A DNA stretch of 45,743 nt from an uncultured Muribaculaceae bacterium (GTDB taxonomy: Bacteria > Bacteroidota > Bacteroidia > Bacteroidales > Muribaculaceae). Below the pieces are notes generated by a model. That model did not search any database. It saw only the letters and a program-made list of their open reading frames with translations, and was not told where the DNA came from. Shown in pieces: positions 14,415 to 23,802 of this stretch (positions within the stretch are counted from its first letter, which is position 1; each line of letters starts with the position of its first letter). The stretch is from positions 1 through 45,743 of the forward strand of contig CAJTXL010000025.1 in assembly GCA_910583525.1 (NCBI GenBank), written 5' to 3'. The position numbers were made by a program, and so were the translations under genes.

Positions 14415-16325
14415 TCACTCTGCGGCGAAAGGCAACACAGGGAGGCTGTTCGCGCCGTACAGGTTGCCACCGGGATAGTCAGCCCAATTATATCGGGCGG
14501 CGACAGGCTTGCCAATCAACGGTGATGATAGTCTTACTATTCTGTCGTCTTGCATTTCGACGTGTGCATAGGCCCAATTGCCATCTTTGTCACCGATAAT
14601 AAATCCGGTTACTGCACCACCGACAGGATAGACGGGGCCGTCGAATGAAAGCGTCATGACGTGGCCGTCAATTGCGGCTCCCGTATAGACAGGAGCTTTG
14701 CACGTCTGTTTGCGCCCGTACGTACTGTCGAGGGCAAGCAATGCAAGCCTTCGAGCGACTTCGGCTTTGTTTGTCGGGTGGATGTCGACAGGATTGCCAA
14801 GGTCTATTGCTGTTGCCATGCCCGTATGTGGCAGTTCAAGCGCTTTTGCCTGAGCTTGTCGCAATGCCGCCCATTCGGACCGGGGTTCCACCATTACAGG
14901 TTGTTGAAAGCCTGCAAGCTGTACGAAATAGAACGGCATTTCGGGATTGCCGAAAGCATCGCGCCAACCGTTTATCATGTTCTTGAAACATATTTCATAT
15001 TGTTCGGCACGACCTACATTAGCACAGCCTTGATACCAAAAGACCCCTGCTACAGGCATAACGGTAAGGGGCTCGACCATGGCGTTATAAAGCACCGACG
15101 GATAATGCGGAGTATCGGGCAACAGATAAGCCATATTTGTACGAGAAAAATCGGATAGCACCGCATAGTTCCATTCTCCGTCAAGGCTGTACTTGACACC
15201 ATCGACAATCGCGTAGGATGATTTCCATATGCCACCACCACCGGCATTATCGATAACCTCGACTGTGATGACGTTTTTACCGGCTTTTACCAAGTCTCCG
15301 TCAACACGATAGTCTCTGAGTCGGTCGAAAATCCGGCCTCCGCCGACATGCCTGCCATTGAAATAGGTTATGTCCCAATCGTCGACAGCGCCGAGGCACA
15401 GATGCAGAGGTTTGCCTGCCGCACTATCAGGAAGCTCAAGTTCGAACTGCATCACCACAACGCCGTCAAAGCCGGGCAGCACATTATCTTCCCACAACGA
15501 CGGTACAGGCATCTTGCCCCACGCCTTGCCGGCCTGCATCACAGCCTTGTCGAATGGATAGGACATCTTTTCAGGATTTCCGTAGTCTTCATAAAACTTT
15601 TGCATAGCGGCATCTGTCAGTTGCAGCTCGTTTTTTCCGGCGCACAGCACATCATGATAGAACTCAAAACCGGGAACGTCTTTTAGATATTCCTTCGGAG
15701 TCCATGCCTCAACGGGAGTGCCGCCCCAAGTCGCATCGATAATGCCGACAGGAACATTCAAGGAATCCTGCAACATCTTTCCGCACAGATAGCCTATGGC
15801 CGAGAATGAGGCTGCGGCAGGCGATGATTCCACCCATCCGAACTCTACCGAAGCATCGTCGAGTGGAGTAACCGAAGTGGTGTTTCTGAGCTGCAACAGG
15901 CGTAATGCCGGGCGATGCATTGTGGCGACAACTTCGTCAGCATCCATAACTTGTGCCCAATCACCCTTTATCGGAAACTCCATATTCGACTGGCCGGAGC
16001 ATAGCCAGACTTCGCCTACAAGCACATTCTGCAAGACTTGGCGGTCTTTACCGTCGCTGACAAGCAACGTGTAAGGTCCTCCGGCCTGTGGCGCGGTAAA
16101 GGTCAGCGTAAATTTTCCGTCGCTTCCGGCCTTGGCAGAGACCGGCTTGGCAAGCCAATCGGCCGAGAGTGTCACCTTAGAGCCGGGAGTAGCCGTATCC
16201 GGCATAGTGACTACGGATTTCTGTTGCAGCACCATATTGTCGGTATAGAAATGCGGCAGAGTGATTTCCGCCATCACACCAAACGTGCACACAGCCGCAC
16301 AAACAATAGCTGTTATTTGCTTCAT
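14415..16325 (-). CDS. Sialate O-acetylesterase-family esterase
   Basis: 636 aa with a signal peptide. SGNH-type esterase of the sialate-O-acetylesterase (SASA/DUF303) group, which removes O-acetyl groups from sugars. Motifs are GEVWLCSGQSNMEFP with nucleophile S113, WGGTPVEAW, and the His block DLGNPVDIHPTNK. The motif usually written WYQGESN reads WYQGCAN here, so an otherwise conserved Glu is replaced by Cys. A jelly-roll-like insert lies at about 290-390. Periplasmic. Last gene of the PUL, 3 nt after the GH2 stop, so co-transcribed; it suggests an acetylated substrate rather than sialic acid specifically. Confidence 0.85.
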   Translation of the reverse strand: MKQITAIVCAAVCTFGVMAEITLPHFYTDNMVLQQKSVVTMPDTATPGSKVTLSADWLAKPVSAKAGSDGKFTLTFTAPQAGGPYTLLVSDGKDRQVLQNVLVGEVWLCSGQSNMEFPIKGDWAQVMDADEVVATMHRPALRLLQLRNTTSVTPLDDASVEFGWVESSPAAASFSAIGYLCGKMLQDSLNVPVGIIDATWGGTPVEAWTPKEYLKDVPGFEFYHDVLCAGKNELQLTDAAMQKFYEDYGNPEKMSYPFDKAVMQAGKAWGKMPVPSLWEDNVLPGFDGVVVMQFELELPDSAAGKPLHLCLGAVDDWDITYFNGRHVGGGRIFDRLRDYRVDGDLVKAGKNVITVEVIDNAGGGGIWKSSYAIVDGVKYSLDGEWNYAVLSDFSRTNMAYLLPDTPHYPSVLYNAMVEPLTVMPVAGVFWYQGCANVGRAEQYEICFKNMINGWRDAFGNPEMPFYFVQLAGFQQPVMVEPRSEWAALRQAQAKALELPHTGMATAIDLGNPVDIHPTNKAEVARRLALLALDSTYGRKQTCKAPVYTGAAIDGHVMTLSFDGPVYPVGGAVTGFIIGDKDGNWAYAHVEMQDDRIVRLSSPLIGKPVAARYNWADYPGGNLYGANSLPVLPFAAE

Positions 16326-16328
16326 AGT

Positions 16329-18146
16329 CTACTTGCTGTGGTTTGAGATAATACGTCGGTTCACTTCACGTATACGCGCTTCGTCGACTTTGATTACCTT
16401 GCGGTCGTATGTCATAAGGCCGTTGACCTCAATTTCCACGTCGGTCGTCTGAGTATAGACAGCGCCGACAAACCAATCGTTGGCAAGCCTATCGAGGAAG
16501 TTGGCATAGCCGATATATTGGTCGGTCAACTCGGCCGGTGTCTTGCAATTGATATAGCTGAACTCACGGTCTGGCGCCCAAATATGCCCGTCGACCACCA
16601 TCCCTATGCCGCCATATTCGCCGAGCACGTTGGCACGCTTGGCGTCGTAGACATGCGTGACCGGAGGTGACGGATAGCTGTGCGCGTCGACCATATCACC
16701 GCAAGGATAGTGGTTGCCGCCACTGGCCGGGTTCACGAGACGCGATGGGTCGTAGGTTTTGGTCCAATCGGCGATTTCCTTAGTCTTGAACTGGCCCCAT
16801 GCCTCGTTGAACGGTACCCATACGGCTATGCACGGATAGCAATAAAGCGCATCTATGATTTCTTTCCATTCCTTACGGTAGTCGGCCTCGCTCTCGGGAG
16901 TGCGAATAAGCTCCTCGCCGTCGAAATAGTTGCGCCCCTGCCATTCCGGGTCTTTGTCGCCGCTGGGCATGTCTTGCCAAACGATAATTCCCTTGCGGTC
17001 GCAGTATGTATACCATGTGGCCGGCTCGACTTTGATGTGTTTGCGTATCATGTTGTAGCCCCAGTCGCTCGTCTTGTCTACGTCGTACACCATAGCTTCG
17101 TAGGACGGTGCGGTATAAAGGCCGTCGGGCCACCAGCCCTGGTCAAGAAGTCCGTAATGGAACAGGTTCTTGTTGTTGAGCTGGAGTTTCACCATGCCTT
17201 TGTCGCCCATCTTGATAGAGAACTTGCGCATGGCCGCATAACTGTCTACCTTGTCGAGTGTCTTGCCACCGGCAGAGATGCACACTTCGAGGTCATACAG
17301 ATGTGGGCTGTCAGGCGACCATAGTTTAACGTCGGCAGGCATGTCGATTACTACAGGCTCGCCTGCAAGAGCCTTGCCTGTCGCAACGGTCTTACCGTGG
17401 TCTTTGACAGCGACCTCAGTCACATAGCCCTTATCAGAGACTGTCGCTTGTACGTCAACCCTCAGTGTGTTGCGGTCGATGTCAGGCAATATTTTCAGAT
17501 TGGAAATATGTATTTGGTTGACAGGCTCAAGCCACACTGTCTGCCATATGCCCGTAACCGGCGTGTACCATATCAGCTCGGGCTTTGCCACCTGCTTTCC
17601 GCGCGGCTGATGGCCAAGGTCGGTGGGGTCCCACACACGCACTACGAGTTCGTTGTCGCCATTGGCATTGAGTGCCGGTGTGATATTTAGGCTGAAAGGG
17701 GTATAGCCGCCTGTGTGGCTGCCGACTTTTGCGCCGTTGACCCATACGTCGGCCTGCCAATCGACAGCTCCGAAGTTGAGCATGACATCGCGTCCGCGCC
17801 ACGATTTAGGTATTGTGAAACTACGTTTATACCACAAGGCATTGTCGGCGCCGACTTCTTTGCCCACGCCCGAAAGAGCCGATTCGGCGCAGAACGGAAC
17901 GAGGATTTCACCTTGATACTCCGCCGGAGCCGATGCCTCGGCTTTTACAATGGCGTAATCCCATAGACCGTTGAGGTTCTGCCATTCCCGTCGTTCCATT
18001 ATCGGCCGTGGATATTCCTGCCATATATTTTCGGGGTCTATATTCTCGCCCCAAGTTGTCATGATATTGTTTCCTGCCGGTTTATAAGCCGAGGCGAAAT
18101 CAATCGTCCCGGCAAATAGAACCGCCGCTATGAGATATTTATTCAT
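16329..18146 (-). CDS. Glycoside hydrolase family 2 enzyme
   Basis: 605 aa from MNKYLIAAVLFAG, a signal peptide; the frame upstream to 18233 only overlaps the GH31 gene, so that extension is rejected. Order: sugar-binding beta domain (about 45-210), immunoglobulin-like domain (about 212-310) and TIM barrel. The retaining catalytic pair is visible: acid/base E448 in PFNEAWG and nucleophile E510 in GEYGG. The family includes beta-galactosidases, beta-glucuronidases and beta-mannosidases; specificity cannot be fixed from motifs. The start lies 4 nt after the GH31 stop. Periplasmic exo-enzyme in the PUL. Confidence 0.9.
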   Translation of the reverse strand: MNKYLIAAVLFAGTIDFASAYKPAGNNIMTTWGENIDPENIWQEYPRPIMERREWQNLNGLWDYAIVKAEASAPAEYQGEILVPFCAESALSGVGKEVGADNALWYKRSFTIPKSWRGRDVMLNFGAVDWQADVWVNGAKVGSHTGGYTPFSLNITPALNANGDNELVVRVWDPTDLGHQPRGKQVAKPELIWYTPVTGIWQTVWLEPVNQIHISNLKILPDIDRNTLRVDVQATVSDKGYVTEVAVKDHGKTVATGKALAGEPVVIDMPADVKLWSPDSPHLYDLEVCISAGGKTLDKVDSYAAMRKFSIKMGDKGMVKLQLNNKNLFHYGLLDQGWWPDGLYTAPSYEAMVYDVDKTSDWGYNMIRKHIKVEPATWYTYCDRKGIIVWQDMPSGDKDPEWQGRNYFDGEELIRTPESEADYRKEWKEIIDALYCYPCIAVWVPFNEAWGQFKTKEIADWTKTYDPSRLVNPASGGNHYPCGDMVDAHSYPSPPVTHVYDAKRANVLGEYGGIGMVVDGHIWAPDREFSYINCKTPAELTDQYIGYANFLDRLANDWFVGAVYTQTTDVEIEVNGLMTYDRKVIKVDEARIREVNRRIISNHSK

Positions 18147-18150
18147 ACCA

Positions 18151-20454
18151 TTATTTATATTCAACGGTGATTTCACGGGCTTTGTCGCATTTTGCCGACG
18201 GCACATCGACGACGGTGCAACGAGTTTCCGCATCGTATTCGGCTTTTACGCTCTTGCCGTCGACCTTCGCCGTTCCCCCCACGGGCGCACCGGTGTTATA
18301 GATGCGAAGCTTATAGGCACGCCTGGCAGGCAGACGGTCGGCCATACCTTCACGCGCGGCGATTATATATGTAGCCTTCGGGCCTACTGTCTTTTGGGCA
18401 AATCGCGTTGTAGCGAAGTTGGTGTCGTAGTCGTTGGAGTCGCCCGAATCCTCGTAAAGTGTCGCTTCGCCGTCTTTTCCGGCAACAATATTCAGAAGCA
18501 ACTTCTCGGGACGTTCGGTGGTGCTCTTCACCTCTGGAGGGTTATTTACGATAATGGCACCTTCTCGATAGAAATACGGCGTTTGGTCGAGTGTAAAGTC
18601 GAGCGTCTGTATAGAATTACCCTTTACCATCTTGTTGTGGGCTACCGACCACCAGTTGCCTTCAGGGAACCATATCCGCTTTTTGCTCAGGCCATCTGTC
18701 GAAGGTTCGACAACAGGCGCCACGAGGATGTCATCGCCAAAGAAATACTGGTCCTCAAAAATATATGCCTCGTCGTCTTCGGGATATTCATAATACATCG
18801 GGCGACAGATACCCACGCCGGTGTCGTAGCACTTGCGTGCCATGGTATAAAGATAGGGAAACAAGGCATAGCGAAGTTTCACCGCCGCATTCAGCTGAGG
18901 GAAGTTGTCGTAGGTCCATATCTGGCGGTTAATCCATGTTCCTATGGCGGCATGGGTGCGGAATATGGGAGTGAACACACCGAATTGGAACCAGCGGAGC
19001 AGTAGTTCGGGGTTGTTCACTTCGTAGTGGCTGTCCCACATGTGTCCGCCAATATCATGCCCCCAATATGCGTAGCATACATTAGATGCAGTAGCCGTGA
19101 AATAAGGCTGGAAAGCAAGCGAGGCATAGTTTATGAACGTGTCGCCAGAAAAGCCGATTTGGTAGCGATGGCTGCCCAATCCGCCCCACCGGTGGAAGAT
19201 TAGCGGACGACGGTCGGGCCGGTTTTGCTTCATGTCGTTGAAGAAAACGTGGTTACACCAGAATGTCTCGCCGAGACCGTCGGTATAAGGGCTTGTAAGG
19301 TGTTGCTGCCAGTCGAGCCACCAAAAGTCTACGCCCTGTTTCTCAAAGGGGCGCAGAAAGTTTTTTGCAAAGGCATTGTAGAAATTTTTGTCTTCAAGTT
19401 TCCACGGGAGCAAATTAACACTTTCCGGATTCAGCCCCATGTCGGAGGCCATATCGCAGAACATATCTTCTGAAGAATCCACCCCCAAAGCCGGATGGAG
19501 ATTGAGAGCGAGATGCAGGTTGCTGTCGTGGATATCTTTCAGCAATTTTGTAGGATCGGGAATTAGGTTGTAGTTCCAGCTCCAGCCTGTCCATCCGCCA
19601 CGACCTCTCGACATGTTGTTGTCGCCGTTCCAGTGCCAGTCCATATCGAGAATCATCACATCGGTGTTGATGTCGTTGTCTTTAAGGTTCTTGATGATGT
19701 CACGGTAATCATCGGCAGAGTAATTCTCATATTTGCTGTACCAATAGCCGAATACATAGTCGGGCGGCAGAGGAGCCTTGCCGGCTATCAAGGTGTAGTC
19801 TTTGAGCGCACGCTTGTAGTCGTGTCCGTAGCCGAGAAAATACAGGTCGAGCGCAGATTTGTCGTCGCGCGGAGCCACCCAGTCGACACCTGTCTCGTCG
19901 GGAACAAGTGCGAGAGAGCGGCTGCCGTCGGGACGAACACATTGGGGCGAGTCGTCGATAACGGCCCAACCCGAGCGTGAAATCAGACCATTTTCCAATT
20001 GTGAGCGGTAACCGTCGCCGAAGCAACGGTCGAGCGTGCGACACGTACCTTTAAGATTTTTGCCGTCGCCCTGACCGGGGAACCATACGACAGGCCGTCC
20101 GTTAAGTTCCATTGTTATGGAGAGGTTGCCCGGAGGGTTAGGCTCGAAATAAGGGTTAGTGCCTTTGCGGTATCTCAGTTTCAGCTTGTCGGTGGTGATA
20201 TACAGGAATTCCGCGTCTTCTGTTTTTGTAAAGTTGGGCACCGGCAGATTGCGGTTTACAACCGTGAACGTTGCGCGGTCTTCAAAATTTTTCGACGGGC
20301 TGTACTCGATGCGTATCATTTCGGGGGTGAGCACCGTGAAGCGCGCAACACCCTCGGTCACCACCGCAGCCGAATTTGCAACGGGGTTAAGTTCAGCGGC
20401 CCATAGGGCGACAGATACAAAAAGAAATGTAATAAAATTAAATATGCGTTTCAT
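18151..20454 (-). CDS. Glycoside hydrolase family 31 enzyme
   Basis: 767 aa with signal peptide. An N-terminal beta-sandwich, a catalytic barrel and a C-terminal beta domain (DUF5110-like) are apparent. Nucleophile D381 lies in WWLDWQQ and acid/base D438 in FSGDT, both characteristic of GH31 alpha-glucosidases and alpha-xylosidases. The preceding FGYWYSKYENY segment is also typical. Expected to remove terminal alpha-linked glucose, or another alpha sugar, in the periplasm. The ATG overlaps the stop of the SGNH gene by one base (TGATG), indicating coupling. Confidence 0.92.
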   Translation of the reverse strand: MKRIFNFITFLFVSVALWAAELNPVANSAAVVTEGVARFTVLTPEMIRIEYSPSKNFEDRATFTVVNRNLPVPNFTKTEDAEFLYITTDKLKLRYRKGTNPYFEPNPPGNLSITMELNGRPVVWFPGQGDGKNLKGTCRTLDRCFGDGYRSQLENGLISRSGWAVIDDSPQCVRPDGSRSLALVPDETGVDWVAPRDDKSALDLYFLGYGHDYKRALKDYTLIAGKAPLPPDYVFGYWYSKYENYSADDYRDIIKNLKDNDINTDVMILDMDWHWNGDNNMSRGRGGWTGWSWNYNLIPDPTKLLKDIHDSNLHLALNLHPALGVDSSEDMFCDMASDMGLNPESVNLLPWKLEDKNFYNAFAKNFLRPFEKQGVDFWWLDWQQHLTSPYTDGLGETFWCNHVFFNDMKQNRPDRRPLIFHRWGGLGSHRYQIGFSGDTFINYASLAFQPYFTATASNVCYAYWGHDIGGHMWDSHYEVNNPELLLRWFQFGVFTPIFRTHAAIGTWINRQIWTYDNFPQLNAAVKLRYALFPYLYTMARKCYDTGVGICRPMYYEYPEDDEAYIFEDQYFFGDDILVAPVVEPSTDGLSKKRIWFPEGNWWSVAHNKMVKGNSIQTLDFTLDQTPYFYREGAIIVNNPPEVKSTTERPEKLLLNIVAGKDGEATLYEDSGDSNDYDTNFATTRFAQKTVGPKATYIIAAREGMADRLPARRAYKLRIYNTGAPVGGTAKVDGKSVKAEYDAETRCTVVDVPSAKCDKAREITVEYK

Positions 20455-21977
20455 CAGTTTTTGATTATGAATTTCTGAACATTGGTTTCTGACTTGGCAA
20501 CATAGACGCCATCCGACAGATTTATTGCGTCGCCTTTCGAAATGGCAGCCACCTGTACTCCGGCCAAATCATAAATCACGGCATCGGCCAGGCATACTAC
20601 TGCCCCACCCTCTTGTTTTATGATTTTGTCGGCAGCGGCTTCGATAATATTCGCCACAGACGACGTCTCGGCATAACGGTGAGTGTATTGGCCTCGCAGG
20701 ACAGCCGTGAAATGAACTGTCTTGCCATCGAAAGCCTTTGGCATGCGCCATGTGTTTGCCCATGTGTTTGCCGGAACGACACGCATCATATTGTAGTATT
20801 CGGCCGTGCCGTCAGGTTCTTTATCGGCACCCAGGGTATAGCCCCAATTCACCTGTTCGCCATCGATGGTCATCATCAGGCGGTAGCGGTTTTCGTCGCC
20901 CCAAGGCATTTTGAGATTTACATTCCAGTCGCCGCTCCATGAGCCCTCTCCGGCATACGACAAATCGGCCATGCTCTTTTTGGTGAAGCAGTTAAGCACG
21001 CAGAACGAAGTCACCTCTTTCACCGAAGCCTCTTTGGTGAGGAAATCGAGCGAAACACAGTATACGCCATCTTTCGAGACTTGGTACACCGAGCCGAGTT
21101 CTTCGAGTTTGCCGTCTTTTATGAAGAACGATTTACCTGTTTCATCTTTAATTTGCAGACTGCCGCCGGCTTTGAGTTCGACAAAACCTTCGAAAGCGCT
21201 TATCGATACCTTGGAGCAGACCACCGGGCTTGTTTCGGCGACAGCCTTGCCTGAAAGCACCACTTGTTCGGGAATGGTGCTGCCTTCAAATTTTATGCGT
21301 TCGCGTATTATAGGCAAAAGAATATCTTCCATTATCCGATAGCCTTCGGCGTTGGGGTGCACGCCGTCGCCGCTCAGGGCATAGTTGAGGTCGCGGTCGC
21401 CGTAGACCATAGCCGAATAGTAGTCGACATAGGGCATGTCGTTTGCCTCGCCATACGCTTTAATGCGCGCGTTGAGGCTTTCAATCTTGTCCTCGTGGTT
21501 CGTTATGCCGGGGTTCCATTGAAAACTTGTCACCGGTAGCACCGATGCAAGGAACACCTGTATACCGTTGGCCTTGGCTATTTCGGCCATCGACATTATG
21601 TTGCCCATGGTGCGCTCTTCGTCGTACCACGGGTAGAGGTTCTGGGCCACGTCGTTAGTGCCGCCGGCAATAACCACTCCGGCCGGTTCGAGGCGCACCA
21701 CGTCTTCGCGGAAACGCATGAGCATTTCGTAGGAAGTCTGACCCGAAATACCTCGGCCTATGAAGTCGTTGAGAGCGAAGAACTCAGGACGTGTTGTAGG
21801 CCAAAAATCCGTGATGGAGTTGCCCATGAACACTACACGCGACCCCGTACTGGGCAAGCCCATTACACGCTTGTTGTCGTTTTCGTATCTGCCGAAATTG
21901 GCAATGTCGTTGGCGGCCATGGCATTTAGAGCTAATAGAGCGAATGCGAGTGCAGCTACCGATTTTAAGATTTTCAT
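20454..21977 (-). CDS. SGNH/GDSL esterase with SusF-like domains and Por-like tail
   Basis: 507 aa. Signal peptide, then an SGNH hydrolase (about 28-240): block I FMGNSITD (S54), block III GGTNDV, block V SGDGVHPN. It is followed by beta-rich modules (about 245-450), the last of which (ENRYRLMMTIDGEQVNWGYTLG) resembles the carbohydrate-binding modules of SusE/SusF proteins. The last about 45 residues (AVIYDLAGVQV ... GVYVAKSE ... FIIKN) have the pattern of a type IX secretion sorting tail. Likely a surface or secreted deacetylase held on the glycan by its binding modules (inference). Confidence 0.8.
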   Translation of the reverse strand: MKILKSVAALAFALLALNAMAANDIANFGRYENDNKRVMGLPSTGSRVVFMGNSITDFWPTTRPEFFALNDFIGRGISGQTSYEMLMRFREDVVRLEPAGVVIAGGTNDVAQNLYPWYDEERTMGNIMSMAEIAKANGIQVFLASVLPVTSFQWNPGITNHEDKIESLNARIKAYGEANDMPYVDYYSAMVYGDRDLNYALSGDGVHPNAEGYRIMEDILLPIIRERIKFEGSTIPEQVVLSGKAVAETSPVVCSKVSISAFEGFVELKAGGSLQIKDETGKSFFIKDGKLEELGSVYQVSKDGVYCVSLDFLTKEASVKEVTSFCVLNCFTKKSMADLSYAGEGSWSGDWNVNLKMPWGDENRYRLMMTIDGEQVNWGYTLGADKEPDGTAEYYNMMRVVPANTWANTWRMPKAFDGKTVHFTAVLRGQYTHRYAETSSVANIIEAAADKIIKQEGGAVVCLADAVIYDLAGVQVAAISKGDAINLSDGVYVAKSETNVQKFIIKN

Positions 21978-21995
21978 AAGTATTACGATTTATGA

Positions 21996-23774
21996 TTATT
22001 TTTCAGTTAGGGTTGAAGCCCCATAGATATGGGCCGCAAAGCCGCCGCCCGGAGCAAGATGCACTTTCAATGTATTCGAAGGAGCGACATCTGTCGTTTC
22101 GCTTCGGTAATCGTTGCCGTTGCGGTGGGCATTGACACCGTCGGTGAAAAGCTTCATTTTCGCGCTGTTTTTAATATTAAGAGGGCTGAGGTCGACAGTC
22201 AGGTCGCGCGGCGTCCAGTTGGTGATGCCGCCTATATACCAATCGTCACCCTTGCGACGTGCGGTCACGATATATTCACCCAATTTGCCGTCGAGCACTT
22301 TTGTCTCATCCCATACGGTGGGGACGGAAGCGATGAAATCGGTACACTCCTGTTCCCGACGGTAGTTTGAGGGCGAATCGCAAAGCATGTTGAGCGGAGA
22401 GTATAAAATCATATACAAAGCCAGCTGATGCGAACGTGTGCCCGGCGCCATGGGCTGGCTGTTGACAGGCCGGAAGTTATGCCGTGCGGCATTGACCATT
22501 GCCCCCTGTGTATAGTCGACCGGGCCGGCCACCTGGCGCAGGAAAGGAAGTTCGGTGTCGTATTGGATGATATCGAAACGGTCGAGGTCGCGTTCGAAAG
22601 CGCGGTAACCCGCCCAAAGGATTATGCCGACGTCCTTCTTCCCGGCATACGAGATTATTTCTTTAAGGTCGATTTCGGGATTTAATACAAAGAGGTCTTC
22701 GCCCTTGCCTGCCGCCCATCCGTCGTCGAGAATAACATACTCGATGCCGTTGTCAGCCGCGAAATCGATATAATGTTTATAGGTCGGAGTGTTGTGTCCG
22801 GCCTCAAAATCCACACCTATGATATTGTAGTCGTTCCACCAGTCCCATGCGACCTTGCCGGGCTTAATCCACGAGATGTCGGCAATGCGCGACGGCTCGG
22901 CAAGGAGTTCGCTCAGATTGCTTGCCGCGATGTCCTTGTCTGCGCCCATGATAAGGATACGCCAAGGGAAACTGCGCGGCCCGTTGACTTTCGCGATATA
23001 AGGGGCGGTTTCGGTAACAACCGACTGAATGTTGTTGTATCCGCCGTCGACAGTTTTTGTCGGGTATGGGGCATGCTTGCCCTTGAGCGAGCTTGTGCCG
23101 TCGGGGTTATAGAGATAAAGACCGGGATAGTCGTTCAAATCGGTTTCGGTGATTGCCACAGTTACGCCGTCGGCATTGACCGAAAGAGGCAGGAATGCAA
23201 GGCGTCGCGGATTGAGCCGCGACAGCTTTTCGACGGTATAGCGGTTTTCAAACGAGTTGAAGAACTGCGACTGCATGTCGTCGTCGGAGCCTGTGCGCAC
23301 ATAGGGCACTGTAGCCGTATAGTCGGCCGGGAAATTGAAGTCGGCCTGCTCCGCGACAATTTCAAAAGGCTTGGTCTGTGTGCTCGCAAAGCGGTAGGCA
23401 AGACCGTCGTCATAGGCACGGAACTCGACGCTCCATCCACCCTTCATGCGCAAGGTTAGGCCGTTGTAGCTGTCTATGATATGCGACGATTGCCCGAACG
23501 GACTCTCGACAATGCTTTCGTTCGATTTGCGCACAGCTTTAGAAACCTTGGCTTTCTCGCCCCATACCGTTCCGTCGAACAAAGTTATCGAGATTGGCGA
23601 CTTTGAAAGCACTTCTTTGCCGTCGTAAGATACGGAGTATTTCATTTCATCACCGCAATCGATATTTGCGGTGATTTTGCCGGAGGGAGATTGTAGGCGG
23701 TATTCTTTTGCCGAAACGCTGTTGACGCACGGCAACAACAATACCGCGAGTGCATAAAGGTGGACTATTCTCAT
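21996..23774 (-). CDS. GH97 family protein lacking the catalytic segment
   Basis: 592 aa with signal peptide. Homology to GH97 is clear: N-terminal beta-supersandwich (about 20-270), WDWWNDYNI, YVILDDGW, GIILWAGYRAF, then RQVAGPVDYTQGAM and MLCDSPSNYRREQECTDF. In family members about 80 residues separate WAGYRAF from the DxxxYD-PF-RQVAGP block. That segment contains the nucleophile motif (VDFMDRDDQ in related enzymes) and the NFEG glutamate. Here ERDLDRF joins directly to DIIQYDTELPF (junction near 22572-22583), in frame. As written the protein should be inactive as a glycosidase. A real deletion or an assembly collapse are both possible. Confidence 0.85.
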   Translation of the reverse strand: MRIVHLYALAVLLLPCVNSVSAKEYRLQSPSGKITANIDCGDEMKYSVSYDGKEVLSKSPISITLFDGTVWGEKAKVSKAVRKSNESIVESPFGQSSHIIDSYNGLTLRMKGGWSVEFRAYDDGLAYRFASTQTKPFEIVAEQADFNFPADYTATVPYVRTGSDDDMQSQFFNSFENRYTVEKLSRLNPRRLAFLPLSVNADGVTVAITETDLNDYPGLYLYNPDGTSSLKGKHAPYPTKTVDGGYNNIQSVVTETAPYIAKVNGPRSFPWRILIMGADKDIAASNLSELLAEPSRIADISWIKPGKVAWDWWNDYNIIGVDFEAGHNTPTYKHYIDFAADNGIEYVILDDGWAAGKGEDLFVLNPEIDLKEIISYAGKKDVGIILWAGYRAFERDLDRFDIIQYDTELPFLRQVAGPVDYTQGAMVNAARHNFRPVNSQPMAPGTRSHQLALYMILYSPLNMLCDSPSNYRREQECTDFIASVPTVWDETKVLDGKLGEYIVTARRKGDDWYIGGITNWTPRDLTVDLSPLNIKNSAKMKLFTDGVNAHRNGNDYRSETTDVAPSNTLKVHLAPGGGFAAHIYGASTLTEK

Positions 23775-23802
23775 GTATGTATTATGATTGGTTTATTGAG
23801 AT

